Shown one piece after another: positions 15,954 to 24,501 of a stretch of 64,000 nucleotides of DNA. The notes beneath the pieces are model-generated. The model worked only from the letters and a program-made list of their open reading frames with translations. It was not told the origin of the DNA and made no database searches. A program made the position numbers and the translations under genes. Source of the DNA: Acidovorax sp. HDW3 (GTDB lineage Bacteria > Pseudomonadota > Gammaproteobacteria > Burkholderiales > Burkholderiaceae_C); contig NZ_CP049885.1 of NCBI RefSeq assembly GCF_011303755.1, forward strand, positions 912,001 through 976,000, written 5' to 3'. Each line of letters starts with the position of its first letter. Positions within the stretch are counted from its first letter, which is position 1.

Positions 15954-16984
15954 GCTTTCCTCTTTGAGTTAGACCCATCGAGGACGCACTTCTCCCCCGA
16001 AGGGGAATTGAGCATCCCTTCGGGGTCGATTGAACTTAGACAGCCATCTCGCGACGGTTGCACCAAGTGGAAGTTTGCACGCTTTCGCGTTAGGGCAAAG
16101 TTGGAACCCCTATGCCACCCGTTACAGGCAGCCGTTCGCTTTTTCCACCATCCCATACCCCCTCATCCAACAGGTTGCCTTGCGGCTCCCCTGCCTGCGT
16201 GCCGAAGCGCGCAGGCGGGTGGTGGGGCTTACCACGTTCCCTGATCTACCGATCTTGGCGGTTTGCGCCGCTTCGATCTCTCCATTTAGGACCCATCTTT
16301 CCTGGGGCTGCATATTGACGACGTATTCCCACTTTCCACAGGAATAGCCAGCAGCGCACCTTTTGGTTACGGCCTATCAGCAGATTTGGCCGTTCAATCT
16401 TCACCCAGGTTCTGACGATGGTTCACTTATGTTGCCCATATGGAACTAGCCTAGCCCCCTCGGCCGCCTTTCTGCTGGCAGCTTCCAGCTACACCCTCGC
16501 GGGCGTAGCTGCTACCGAAGTAGGGGTTCATTGTTGAGTGGGCTTCACACAGGGTCATTACTGTCCCTGCATGCCACTCTAGGCTACTCGCGGTCGCACG
16601 CGAGGTCACAGCGATCCGTTGCCGGATGTATGACAAGGCAGATCAGAGCAGGACGCTCTGAATGGTTTACTCAGAAACGAGCTGCGCACGCGGCAGACAA
16701 AGCTCCGCTTGTGGCGTGCTCGTCGGCTATGTGCGCGAGCGCCACAAACGGCATCTCTGCCGCTTTCAATATAAAGTCACTCGATAGAGTGGCTTTGATG
16801 AGATAGCTCGGTTGCCCGTCTATCTTCTATTAAAGCCCGTCCTTGCGGATCAAGCTGTGGGATGATCGGGGTGAGCCGAGCATCTGTTTTATGCCCGCCG
16901 AAGCGGGTGAGTAAATTGCTAATATTTAACGAGGCAGCTACCTCATTCAGAACGACACATTACGTGTCGCACGGAAAGACTCAG

Positions 16985-16990
16985 ATTGTA
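16985..16990 (-). promoter_or_regulatory. -10-like element of tRNA-Leu copy 2, cut off by the intron
   Basis: TACAAT on the minus strand, 12 bases before the intron's 5' end, corresponds in position to the TATAAT of tRNA-Leu copy 1. No good -35 is visible. If it is used, the primary transcript starts just before the intron and the tRNA matures only after about 2.86 kb is transcribed or spliced out. Confidence 0.45.
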
Positions 16991-17000
16991 TAGCAAAAAA

Positions 17001-19292
17001 ATGAACTCCCGTACGCGCAGCCCCCAGACCAACACAGAAATCGAAGGCAGCGTACAAGGCCACCGTGACGGCTTTGGTTTTGTCGTGCGCGACGACGGCG
17101 AGGCCGACATCTTTCTCCCCCCCAATGAAATGCGCGCCGTGCTGCACAAGGACAGGGTGCGCGTGCGCATCACCGGCCAGGACAAGCGCGGCCGCCCCGA
17201 AGGGCGGGTGCTGGAAATCATCGAACGCCCACCGCAGCCGCTGATTGGCCGCCTGCTGCAGGAAAGCGGCGTCTGGCTGGTCGCGCCCGAGGACAAGCGC
17301 CTGGGGCAAGATATCTTGATCCCGGCCAACGCCCTCGGGGCGGCGCAGTCGGGGCAGGTGGTGGTCGTCGAGCTGACCGAGCCGCCGGCGCTCTATGGCC
17401 AGCCGGTCGGGCGCATCACCGAAGTGCTGGGTGAGGTCGATGACCCGGGCATGGAGATTGAAATTGCGGTGCGCAAATACGGCGTGCCGCATGAATTTTC
17501 CGACGCCTGCCTGGCGCAGGCGAAAAAATTGCCGGAGAAGGTGCGCGCGCTCGACAAGAAGCAGCGCATCGACCTGACCGACATCCCGTTGGTCACGATC
17601 GACGGCGAGGATGCACGCGACTTCGACGATGCCGTGTATTGCGAGCCCGCCAAGGTCGGGCGCGGCAAGGGCTGGCGCCTGCTGGTGGCGATTGCGGATG
17701 TGAGCCACTACGTGCAGACCGGCAGCGCCATCGACATCGACGCCTACGACCGCGCCACCAGCGTCTACTTTCCGCGCCGCGTCATTCCCATGCTGCCGGA
17801 AAAGCTCAGCAACGGCCTGTGCTCGCTCAACCCCGAGGTCGAGCGCCTGTGCATGGTGTGCGACATGCTGGTGTCGGCGCAGGGCGAGGTCACGGCCTAC
17901 CAGTTCTATCCGGCAGTGATGTTCAGCCACGCACGCTTTACCTACACCGAGGTCGCTGCCATTTTGTCGAACACGCGCGGCCCCGAGGCGCAGCGGCGCC
18001 AGGCGCGGGTGGCCGATTTGCTCAATCTGCAGGACGTGTACCGCGCCTTGCTCGGCGCACGCGGGCACCGGGGGGCAGTGGACTTTGAAACCACCGAGAC
18101 GCAAATCGTTTGCAGTGAAAACGGGCGCATCGAAAAAATCGTGCCGCGCACGCGCACCGAGGCACACCGCCTGATCGAGGAGGCCATGCTGGCCGCCAAC
18201 GTCTGCAGCGCCGATTTCATCGCCCAGGGCGGCCAACCCGGCTTGTACCGGGTGCACGAGGGACCGACGCCGGAAAAAATCGACATCCTGCGCGGCTTCT
18301 TGAAGTCGCTGGGGGTGAACCAGTCGGTGAGCGACGATCCCAGCACCATGGAGTTCCAGCGCATTGCCGAGGCCACCAAGGAGCGAGCGGACGCGCAGCA
18401 GATCCACACCATGCTGCTGCGCTCGATGCAGCAGGCCATCTACACGCCCATCAACAGCGGCCACTTTGGCCTGGCGTACGAGGCCTACACGCACTTCACC
18501 AGCCCCATCCGGCGCTACCCTGATTTGCTCACGCACCGCGTCATCAGGGCCATTTTGGCCGGCCAGCGCTACCAGCTGCCGACGCTGCCAACGCCGGGCG
18601 AAGCGCACGCCAAGCTCGCCAAGCGCCTGGCCGAGCGCGTGCAAGAGCCGCGCCAGCGCCCGCGCAAAGCCGCTGGCGCAGCCTCCGTGGCCGAATCGCA
18701 GGCCTGGGAGGCAGCGGGCCTGCACTGCAGCGCCAACGAACGCCGCGCTGACGAGGCCAGCCGCGACGTCGAATCCTGGCTCAAGTGCCAGTACATGCGC
18801 GAGCATTTGGGCGAGGAATACAGCGGCCAGGTATCGGCCGTGACCAGCTTTGGTATTTTCGTCACGCTCGATGCGCTGTATGTCGAGGGCCTGGTGCACA
18901 TCACCGAACTCGGTGGCGAGTATTTCCGCTTCGATGAGGCCCGCCAGGAGCTGCGCGGCGAGCGCAGCGGCGTGCGCTACGCCCTGGGCACGCGCGTGCA
19001 GGTGCAGGTCAGCCGGGTCGATCTCGATGGCCGCAAGATCGACTTTCGCCTGATTCCGGCGCAGGACGCGGCGTTCCCCCCCGCAGAGCGCGCCAGTGCC
19101 AAACCGGCGTTCAGGCCCAAGGCCGACAAGCGCCCCGCCAGCCAAGAGGCTGCGCCCCCGGAGCGTGCGCGCAAGGACAAGGCGCGGCCATCCGTCCATG
19201 CCGCCAAGCCGATGAAACCGGCCAAGCCGGCCAAACCGCTGAAAGCGGGCAAACCAGCCAAAACCAAAAGCGGGCGCAAGCCCCGGGGGTGA
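17001..19292 (+). CDS. rnr: ribonuclease R
   Basis: A 763-residue 3'-5' exoribonuclease from ATG 17001; an in-frame TTG at 16986 is also possible. Cold-shock/OB domains lie near the start (SVQGHRDGFGFVVRDDG). The RNB catalytic domain contains the metal-binding motif IDGEDARDFDDAVYCE (about residues 197-212). An S1 domain follows near 610 (YSGQVSAVTSFGIFVTL). The tail is lysine/proline-rich (KPAKPAKPLKAGKPAK). It degrades structured RNA and functions in trans-translation and rRNA quality control. The group II intron ends only 28 bases upstream, so any promoter further upstream has been displaced. Its stop directly abuts the stop of the convergent nnrD gene. Confidence 0.95.
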   Translation: MNSRTRSPQTNTEIEGSVQGHRDGFGFVVRDDGEADIFLPPNEMRAVLHKDRVRVRITGQDKRGRPEGRVLEIIERPPQPLIGRLLQESGVWLVAPEDKRLGQDILIPANALGAAQSGQVVVVELTEPPALYGQPVGRITEVLGEVDDPGMEIEIAVRKYGVPHEFSDACLAQAKKLPEKVRALDKKQRIDLTDIPLVTIDGEDARDFDDAVYCEPAKVGRGKGWRLLVAIADVSHYVQTGSAIDIDAYDRATSVYFPRRVIPMLPEKLSNGLCSLNPEVERLCMVCDMLVSAQGEVTAYQFYPAVMFSHARFTYTEVAAILSNTRGPEAQRRQARVADLLNLQDVYRALLGARGHRGAVDFETTETQIVCSENGRIEKIVPRTRTEAHRLIEEAMLAANVCSADFIAQGGQPGLYRVHEGPTPEKIDILRGFLKSLGVNQSVSDDPSTMEFQRIAEATKERADAQQIHTMLLRSMQQAIYTPINSGHFGLAYEAYTHFTSPIRRYPDLLTHRVIRAILAGQRYQLPTLPTPGEAHAKLAKRLAERVQEPRQRPRKAAGAASVAESQAWEAAGLHCSANERRADEASRDVESWLKCQYMREHLGEEYSGQVSAVTSFGIFVTLDALYVEGLVHITELGGEYFRFDEARQELRGERSGVRYALGTRVQVQVSRVDLDGRKIDFRLIPAQDAAFPPAERASAKPAFRPKADKRPASQEAAPPERARKDKARPSVHAAKPMKPAKPAKPLKAGKPAKTKSGRKPRG

Positions 19293-20792
19293 TCAGGGCG
19301 TGAGCGCCTGCGCCAGGCGGCTGGCCGTCAGGGCCTGCGCTGGCGGCCAGGCATCGGCCAGGGCGCCGTGCTGCCAGCAGGCGGCGCAGGCGGCGCTCCA
19401 GGCATCTGCAGTTTGGGCCAAGCGCGTGCCCAGCAGGCCGGCAAGCACATCGCCTGTACCGGCTGTGGCCAGCCGGGCGTTGCCCGTGGGGTTGATGGCG
19501 GGCGGCTGCCCTGGCGCGGCAATGATGCTGCCCGAACCCTTGAGCACGACGGTGCAGGCAAAGCGCGTGGCCAGCGTCTGTGCGGCTTGCAGCCGCTGGG
19601 CTTGCACTTGCGCCGTATGGGTGCCGAGCAGGCGCGCGGCTTCGAGCGGGTGCGGCGTCAGCACCGTGGCCTGGCCCTGGGCGGCGCGCTGGTGCAGCGC
19701 CTGTTGCAAGGGCGCTTCGGCGGCAATGGCGTTGAGTGCGTCGGCATCGAGCACCAGGCGCGGCGCCAGCGCCAGCACTTGCGCCAGCACCGGACGCACG
19801 GCAGCGCCGCCGCCGCAGCCGCAGACCACGGTGAGCTGCGCCCAATCGAGTGCGGTCACCTGGCGCAGCATGAGCTCGGGTTGACTGGCATCGATACCGG
19901 GCGCGTCGGCATCGAGGGGGGCCAGCAGCACCCGGCCAGCGCCGGCGTGCAAGGCGGCGCGCGCGGCCAGCACGGCGGCGCCGCCCATGCCCAGGCCACG
20001 TGCGGCCAGCCCTTCACCACCGACGATGACAACGTCTCCAAAACTGCCTTTGTGGCTGGCGTGTGCACGCACCTGGTGCGCTGGGGCGCCGGGCAGCCAG
20101 GCGCAGGCCGTGGTGTGGCTGGCGGCGGCGCCCAGGTCATCGAACCAGATGCGGCCAGCGGCGTCGCGGCCAGCGCCGGTGAACAGGCCGGGTTTGAGGG
20201 TCAGCAGGCTCAGGGTGTGGCGTGCGCTCGCTGGGGGGCCGCTGGGGGCGAAGGGTGTGAGGTACTGGCCGCTGTCGCAGCACAGGCCCGAAGGCACGTC
20301 CACACACAGCACGGGCGCTGCGCTGGTGTGCAAGGCTTGCAGGCAGGTGTGCAGCGCAGCATGGGCGGCGTTCGTTGGGCGGTCAGGGGCTAGGCCGATG
20401 CCCAGCAGGGCGTCGATGCACAGGTCTTGCGGCCCGAGGGTGGGCGCTGTGCTGCAAAACACCACCCCGGCTTGCCGGGCGCGCTGCCAGGCGGCGTGGG
20501 CGTCGGCGGGGGCGCGCTCTGGCTGCCCCAGCCAGGTCACTTGCACCGGTCTGCCGCGTTGGTGCAGCTGCAGCGCCGCTTCCAGACCGTCGCCGCCGTT
20601 GTTGCCGCTGCCGCAGGCAATCCAGATGCAGCGGGCGTGGGGGGCCAGGGCCTGCGCCAGCTGCGCTGTGGCCAGGCCGGCGCGCTGCATCAAGGTGTGC
20701 GCGGGCAGGGCAGCAGCGGCTGTGGTTTCGTGCTGGCGCGTGGTCGCCAGGTCATGCAGCGGCTGGCGCTGCTCCAGGTTCAGGGCTTGCAT
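19293..20792 (-). CDS. nnrD: bifunctional NAD(P)H-hydrate epimerase / dehydratase
   Basis: A 499-residue protein starting MQALNLEQRQPLHDL at 20792; the much longer open frame upstream overlaps the next gene and is not coding. The N-terminal half is YjeF_N epimerase (GSGNNGGDGLEAA near residue 60, CIDALLGIGL, VDVPSGL). The C-terminal half is the ADP/ATP-dependent dehydratase of ribokinase type (VLTPHPLEAARLL, VLKGSGS, GTGDVLAGLLG). Together they repair hydrated NAD(P)H. It is the last gene of a minus-strand run (amidase, oxidoreductase, nnrD). No intergenic base separates it from the rnr stop. Confidence 0.95.
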   Translation of the reverse strand: MQALNLEQRQPLHDLATTRQHETTAAAALPAHTLMQRAGLATAQLAQALAPHARCIWIACGSGNNGGDGLEAALQLHQRGRPVQVTWLGQPERAPADAHAAWQRARQAGVVFCSTAPTLGPQDLCIDALLGIGLAPDRPTNAAHAALHTCLQALHTSAAPVLCVDVPSGLCCDSGQYLTPFAPSGPPASARHTLSLLTLKPGLFTGAGRDAAGRIWFDDLGAAASHTTACAWLPGAPAHQVRAHASHKGSFGDVVIVGGEGLAARGLGMGGAAVLAARAALHAGAGRVLLAPLDADAPGIDASQPELMLRQVTALDWAQLTVVCGCGGGAAVRPVLAQVLALAPRLVLDADALNAIAAEAPLQQALHQRAAQGQATVLTPHPLEAARLLGTHTAQVQAQRLQAAQTLATRFACTVVLKGSGSIIAAPGQPPAINPTGNARLATAGTGDVLAGLLGTRLAQTADAWSAACAACWQHGALADAWPPAQALTASRLAQALTP

Positions 20793-20824
20793 GGCGGCGA
20801 TTGTGCGCCGCCTGCCGGGTTCGG

Positions 20825-22078
20825 TCAGCGCAGGGCCAGGGGGCTGATGTCGAGTGCCGGACTGCGCCCGGCGATGCTGTCGGCCAGCAGTTGGGCGCAG
20901 CCGCTGGCCAGGGCCCAGCCGCTGTCGCCGTGGCCGCAGTTGAGCCACAGGCCGGGGATGGCACTGGGCCCGAGCAGGGGCAGGCCGTCGGCGCTCATGC
21001 TGCGCGTGCCGCGCCAGACCTGCACCCCGCCCGAGAGCTGGGCGCCACCAGGGAACCAGTCGGTGAGCACCTGGTACAGGCGTTCGAGCGTGGGCTGGTG
21101 GTGGGGGCTGCCGCTGCCGCCGAGTTCGGCGCCGCCGGCGATGCGCAGGCGCTGGCCCAGGCGGGCGATGCTGACGCGGGCGCTGGCATCGACCACGGCA
21201 GCGTGCGGGGCCTGCAGCTCGTCGCGCAGCAGGGTGCTGATGGTGTAACCGTGCAGCTGCGCCAGCGGCAGCGCCAGCCCCAGCCCCAGGGGGCGGGCCA
21301 GGGCGCTGGCGGCGCTGCCGGCGCAAAGCACGACGGCGTCAAAGCGCTGCGCAGTCTCTTGACCTTGCAGCTGCACCCCTGGCGGGCTGTGCTGGATTTG
21401 TCGCACCGTGCTGCCAAATTGAAATTGCGCCCCCAGCGCCTGCGCTGCCTGGCGCAGCTGTTGGGCGTAGAGGCGGCAGTTGCCCAGTTCGGCATTGGGC
21501 AGCTGCAGGGCGCCGGCCAGTGGCGCGCTTTCGGCCAGGCCCGGTTCGTGCAGGCGGGCGGCGGCGGCGTCGAGTTCGTGCACGGGGATGCCGGCATCGC
21601 GCAGCAGCCGCAGCTGGGGGGCGAGGGCGTTGTGCTCGGCCTCACTGCGCAGCAGTACCAGAGCGCCGCTGCGCATTTCGGGGCTGAGCTGCAGCTGTGC
21701 GCACTGTGCGTGCAGCTGGCTTTGGCTGTACTGAGTCAGCTGCAGTTGTTGCTGCCAGATGCTGGGCAGGGGCTCTTGGACGGTGCGCCGGGCCAGGCTG
21801 CGCCAATGCCACAGCCAGGCCAGATCGGTGCGGCTGGCGCCGCTGGCAATGCGCACCAGTGCCTGGCGCCCGAACAGCGTTGGGCGCGCCAGGCCCAGGC
21901 TGCCGGGGGCTGCCCAGGGGCGCAGCAGGTGGGGGCCGAGCAGGGCGCCGTTGGCAAAACTGGCTTCTTCGGCGGCGCTGCTGCGTTGTTCAAAAACGGT
22001 GACGGCGTGGCCGTCCTGGGACAGGGCGTAGGCCGTGGTCACGCCGACGATGCCGGCGCCGACGATGGCGATTTTCAT
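20825..22078 (-). CDS. FAD-dependent D-amino-acid dehydrogenase-like oxidoreductase
   Basis: A 417-residue DAO-family flavoprotein. The N-terminal dinucleotide fold has GAGIVG at residues 7-12 and the acidic end VFEQR. Near the C-terminus is the second FAD contact (LWLNCGHGDSGWALASGCAQLLAD), typical of DadA-like enzymes. It probably oxidises D-amino acids or small amines and passes electrons to the respiratory chain. The substrate is not determinable, and the sequence is divergent enough from DadA that I do not assign the symbol. It lies between nnrD (32-base gap) and the amidase gene, from which it is separated by the dispersed repeat. Confidence 0.85.
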   Translation of the reverse strand: MKIAIVGAGIVGVTTAYALSQDGHAVTVFEQRSSAAEEASFANGALLGPHLLRPWAAPGSLGLARPTLFGRQALVRIASGASRTDLAWLWHWRSLARRTVQEPLPSIWQQQLQLTQYSQSQLHAQCAQLQLSPEMRSGALVLLRSEAEHNALAPQLRLLRDAGIPVHELDAAAARLHEPGLAESAPLAGALQLPNAELGNCRLYAQQLRQAAQALGAQFQFGSTVRQIQHSPPGVQLQGQETAQRFDAVVLCAGSAASALARPLGLGLALPLAQLHGYTISTLLRDELQAPHAAVVDASARVSIARLGQRLRIAGGAELGGSGSPHHQPTLERLYQVLTDWFPGGAQLSGGVQVWRGTRSMSADGLPLLGPSAIPGLWLNCGHGDSGWALASGCAQLLADSIAGRSPALDISPLALR

Positions 22079-22088
22079 GTTTTTGAGG

Positions 22089-22137
22089 GTCTAGCCCTTG
22101 TTGGATAAGCGCGAGCAGCTATTGTATTTGTAGTGCA
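22089..22137. repeat. dispersed repeat copy overlapping the amidase stop
   Basis: CTAGCCCTTGTTGGATAAGC then GCGAGCAGCTATTGTATTTG, a clear member of the family. Read on the minus strand, the CTAC...AATAG end supplies the final codons (Leu-Gln-Ile-Gln) and the TAG stop of the amidase. Confidence 0.8.
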
Positions 22138-23486
22138 TCAGCCACCCGCAGGGCAATGTTGAGCAGGCTGTCGTCGCGCAGTGCGCCGTGCCACAGCATC
22201 AATCCCATGGGCAGTTCGCCACTTTGGTGGCAGGGCAGGGTGAGGGCGCAGCCGTCGAGCCAGTTGACGACGCTGGTGTTGCGCAGCAGCAGGGTGTTGG
22301 CCTGCCAGAAGGCGCTGTCGCAGGCGGCGTCTTGCTGAGGGTCTTGGCCGTTGGCTGGGGCGACGCTGGCGAGCGGGGGTGCGGTGATGGGGACGGTGGG
22401 CGAGAGCAGGGCGTCGTAGCCGGCGGTGGCCGCTTCCATGCGTGCGATCCAGTGCTGGCGCGTGTGCAGCAGGTCGATGTAGTCGGCGGCGCTCAAGGCG
22501 GCGCCGCGCTCGATGCGCTGGCGCACGCGGGGGTCGTAGCAGTCGGCCTGCTGCGCCAGCAGCGGGCGGTGCCAGGCGTAGCTTTCGGAGGCCGAGAGAC
22601 CGCCGCCGGCGTTCAGGGTGGCCAGCGTATCGAGTTCTGGCAGGGCAATGTCGTCGATGCGGGCGCCGGCAGCGCGCAAAAGTGCCAGGCTGCGGGCAAA
22701 GGCGCGGGCCACGGCGGGCTCCAGCGCGTCGAGCAGCAGCGTTTGCGGCACGGCCAGGCGCCAGGCAGCCAGCGGTGCGCTGCTGCGTATGACGCGGCGC
22801 GCGGCCAGGATTTCATGCACCAGCAAGGCGTCGCGCACCGAGCGCGTCATGGCGCAGGCGGTGTCGAGCGAGGGTGCCAGCGGGATGGCACCATCCATGG
22901 GCACGAGCCGCGCCGTGCTCTTGAAGCCGACCAGGCCGTTGAGTGCGGCCGGAATGCGAATGGAGCCGCCGGTGTCTGACCCCAGGCCGACAAAGGCGGC
23001 GCCGGTGGCCACCGAGACGGCGCAGCCCGAGGAGGAGCCGCCGGGCACGCGGGCCGCGCCGGGCAGGGCGCCGCTGCGTGCGTCCCAGGCGGCGGGCGTG
23101 CCGTGGTGCGGGTTGGTGCCGACGCCGGAGTAGGCGAATTCGGTCATGTGCGTTTTGCCGATGAAGGCCGCGCCGGCGCGGCGCAGGCGGGCCACGGCGC
23201 TGCTGTCTTGCGCGGCGGCGGGGGCGTCAGCCAGCGCCCGTGCGCTGGCGCGGGTGGGTAGCCCCTGCATATCGAACAGGTCTTTGACGGAGACGGCCAG
23301 GCCGGCCAGGGGCTGCTCGGGCCGGGCAGCGGCGGCTTGTGCCTGGGCGCTGGCTGGCAGCAGGGCCGAGAACGCGTGCTGGCAGGGTGCGGCCTGCGCC
23401 CGCTCCAGGCAGCGCTGCAGCCAGTCGCTGGCGTGGCCGTGGCCGCCGAGCAGGCTGGCACGGACGCTGTGCAGGTCGGGAAACAT
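22119..23486 (-). CDS. amidase-signature family enzyme
   Basis: A 455-residue amidase. The Ser-cisSer-Lys triad motifs are visible: the lysine in LAVSVKDLFD (about residue 68), the GGSSSGCAVSVA block (about 150-161) and the nucleophile serine in GSDTGGSIRIPAA (about 169-181). The family hydrolyses amides such as aryl amides, indole-acetamide or the GatA glutamine amide. No gatB or gatC is adjacent, so this is a catabolic or general amidase rather than GatA. Its last four codons and stop come from the dispersed repeat, suggesting the original 3' end was replaced or extended. Confidence 0.9.
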   Translation of the reverse strand: MFPDLHSVRASLLGGHGHASDWLQRCLERAQAAPCQHAFSALLPASAQAQAAAARPEQPLAGLAVSVKDLFDMQGLPTRASARALADAPAAAQDSSAVARLRRAGAAFIGKTHMTEFAYSGVGTNPHHGTPAAWDARSGALPGAARVPGGSSSGCAVSVATGAAFVGLGSDTGGSIRIPAALNGLVGFKSTARLVPMDGAIPLAPSLDTACAMTRSVRDALLVHEILAARRVIRSSAPLAAWRLAVPQTLLLDALEPAVARAFARSLALLRAAGARIDDIALPELDTLATLNAGGGLSASESYAWHRPLLAQQADCYDPRVRQRIERGAALSAADYIDLLHTRQHWIARMEAATAGYDALLSPTVPITAPPLASVAPANGQDPQQDAACDSAFWQANTLLLRNTSVVNWLDGCALTLPCHQSGELPMGLMLWHGALRDDSLLNIALRVADALQIQ

Positions 23487-23498
23487 GGGGTGTGCTAG

Positions 23499-23646
23499 AA
23501 TCGTCGGGTTTAGCTGAAAGCTGCCCGTAAGCCTTACGGTGCAGGAGCTGAATAAATAGCAAACCAGCCCATCAAGGTGTTGCGTCCTTCAGGTGAAGGG
23601 GCAAATGTCGGGCTGGATTTTAGACCCAACCTTTGGAGTAATTCTC
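23499..23646 (+). promoter_or_regulatory. rpsB promoter and structured leader
   Basis: An extended -10 (TGCTAGAAT, about 23495-23503) precedes a leader of about 140 bases. A perfect hairpin CCGTAAG-C-CTTACGG lies near 23525-23540, and CCAGCCC near 23565 pairs with GGGCTGG near 23610, just upstream of the GGAG ribosome site. Such folding suggests the S2 autoregulatory leader known for proteobacterial rpsB-tsf operons. The match is by position and shape, not by a checked model. Confidence 0.55.
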
Positions 23647-24399
23647 ATGACCGTGACGATGCGCGAAATGCTGGAAGCAGGTGTCCACTTCGGCCACCAA
23701 ACCCGCTTCTGGAACCCCAAGATGGCCCCCTTTATCTTCGGTCATCGCAACAAGATTCACATCATCAACCTGGAAAAATCGCTGCCGATGTTCCAGGAGG
23801 CGCAAAAGTTCGTCAAGCAGCTCGCTGCCAACCGTGGCACTATCTTGATGGTCGGCACCAAGCGCCAGGCCCGTGAGCTGGTGGCTGAGCAGGCCCAGCG
23901 CGCCGGCGTGCCGTACGTCGATCAGCGTTGGCTCGGCGGTATGCTGACCAACTTCAAGACCGTCAAGACCTCCATCAAGCGCCTGAAGGACATGAAGGCG
24001 CAGCAAGAAGCTGGCCTCGAGTCCATGAGCAAGAAAGAGCAGCTCATGTTTGTGCGCGAAATGGCCAAGCTCGAAAAAGACATCGGTGGCATTCAGGATA
24101 TGGCCACGCTGCCGGACGCCATTTTTGTGATCGACGTCGGCTACCACAAGATTGCCATCTCTGAAGCCAAGAAGCTGGGCATCCCGCTGATCGGCGTGGT
24201 GGACTCCAACCACAATCCCGAAGGCATCGACTACGTCATCCCCGGCAACGACGACTCGGCCAAGGCCGTGGCGCTGTACGCCCGTGGCATCGCTGACGCC
24301 ATCCTCGAAGGCCGTGCCAACGCCGTGGAAGAAGTCGTCAAGGCTGTGGCTGGCGAAGGCAGCGACGAATTCGTGGAAGTGCAAGAGTCCGCCGCCTAA
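23647..24399 (+). CDS. rpsB: 30S ribosomal protein S2
   Basis: A 250-residue S2 protein starting [19 protein letters not shown], with GGAG ribosome site 8 bases before ATG 23647. Conserved blocks are [25 protein letters not shown] and [26 protein letters not shown]. It is the first gene of the rpsB-tsf-pyrH-frr translation cluster. A terminator-like hairpin follows, so some transcripts may end before tsf. Confidence 0.98.
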   Translation: MTVTMREMLEAGVHFGHQTRFWNPKMAPFIFGHRNKIHIINLEKSLPMFQEAQKFVKQLAANRGTILMVGTKRQARELVAEQAQRAGVPYVDQRWLGGMLTNFKTVKTSIKRLKDMKAQQEAGLESMSKKEQLMFVREMAKLEKDIGGIQDMATLPDAIFVIDVGYHKIAISEAKKLGIPLIGVVDSNHNPEGIDYVIPGNDDSAKAVALYARGIADAILEGRANAVEEVVKAVAGEGSDEFVEVQESAA

Positions 24400-24424
24400 T
24401 ACCCCGGCTGCGCGACCGGGCGCA

Positions 24425-24461
24425 CAAAAAAGCGGGGCCCCTGGTGAGCCCCCTTTTTTTA
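24425..24461 (+). terminator. hairpin with T-run between rpsB and tsf
   Basis: GGGGC (24434-24438) pairs with GCCCC (24448-24452), flanked by an A-run before and seven T residues after (24454-24460). It probably reduces rather than ends transcription into tsf, since tsf is the normal operon partner. Confidence 0.7.
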
Positions 24462-24501
24462 TTCTGTGAATACGATTTGAATTGATATTGGAGAGATTGC
24501 A

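Larger units (their letters stand above)
14116..16972 (-). mobile_element. complete group II intron with RT/maturase ORF
   Basis: About 2.86 kb on the minus strand. The 5' end is GTGCGAC at 16972. Domain V is a classic 34-nt hairpin (14185-14152: GAGCCGGATGCGG, GAAA-type loop, CCGGTTC). Domain VI follows (14150-14118) and ends in CTAC near 14116; the exact 3' end is uncertain by a few bases. Domain IV carries the RT gene. Exon pairing is visible: IBS1 TCTTTCC at the end of the 5' exon matches EBS1 GGAAAGA (16302-16296), and IBS2 CAATCT matches EBS2 AGATTG (16400-16395), in the right order. It sits between a TACAAT box and tRNA-Leu copy 2. Intact ORF, domain V and exon pairings suggest an active element. 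Confidence 0.93.

Noticed and set aside
16008-16347. Overlapping small plus-strand frames opposite intron domains I-III
   Set aside because: Several frames overlap each other with no start signal; the sequence is intron RNA read backwards.
16531-16806. Plus-strand open frame of about 91 residues opposite the intron
   Set aside because: It lies within the group II intron RNA domains on the other strand, has no ribosome site or family motif, and its arrangement is explained by intron structure.
23487-23646. Possible riboswitch before rpsB
   Set aside because: Stems fit an S2 protein autoregulatory leader better; no metabolite-binding core is visible.
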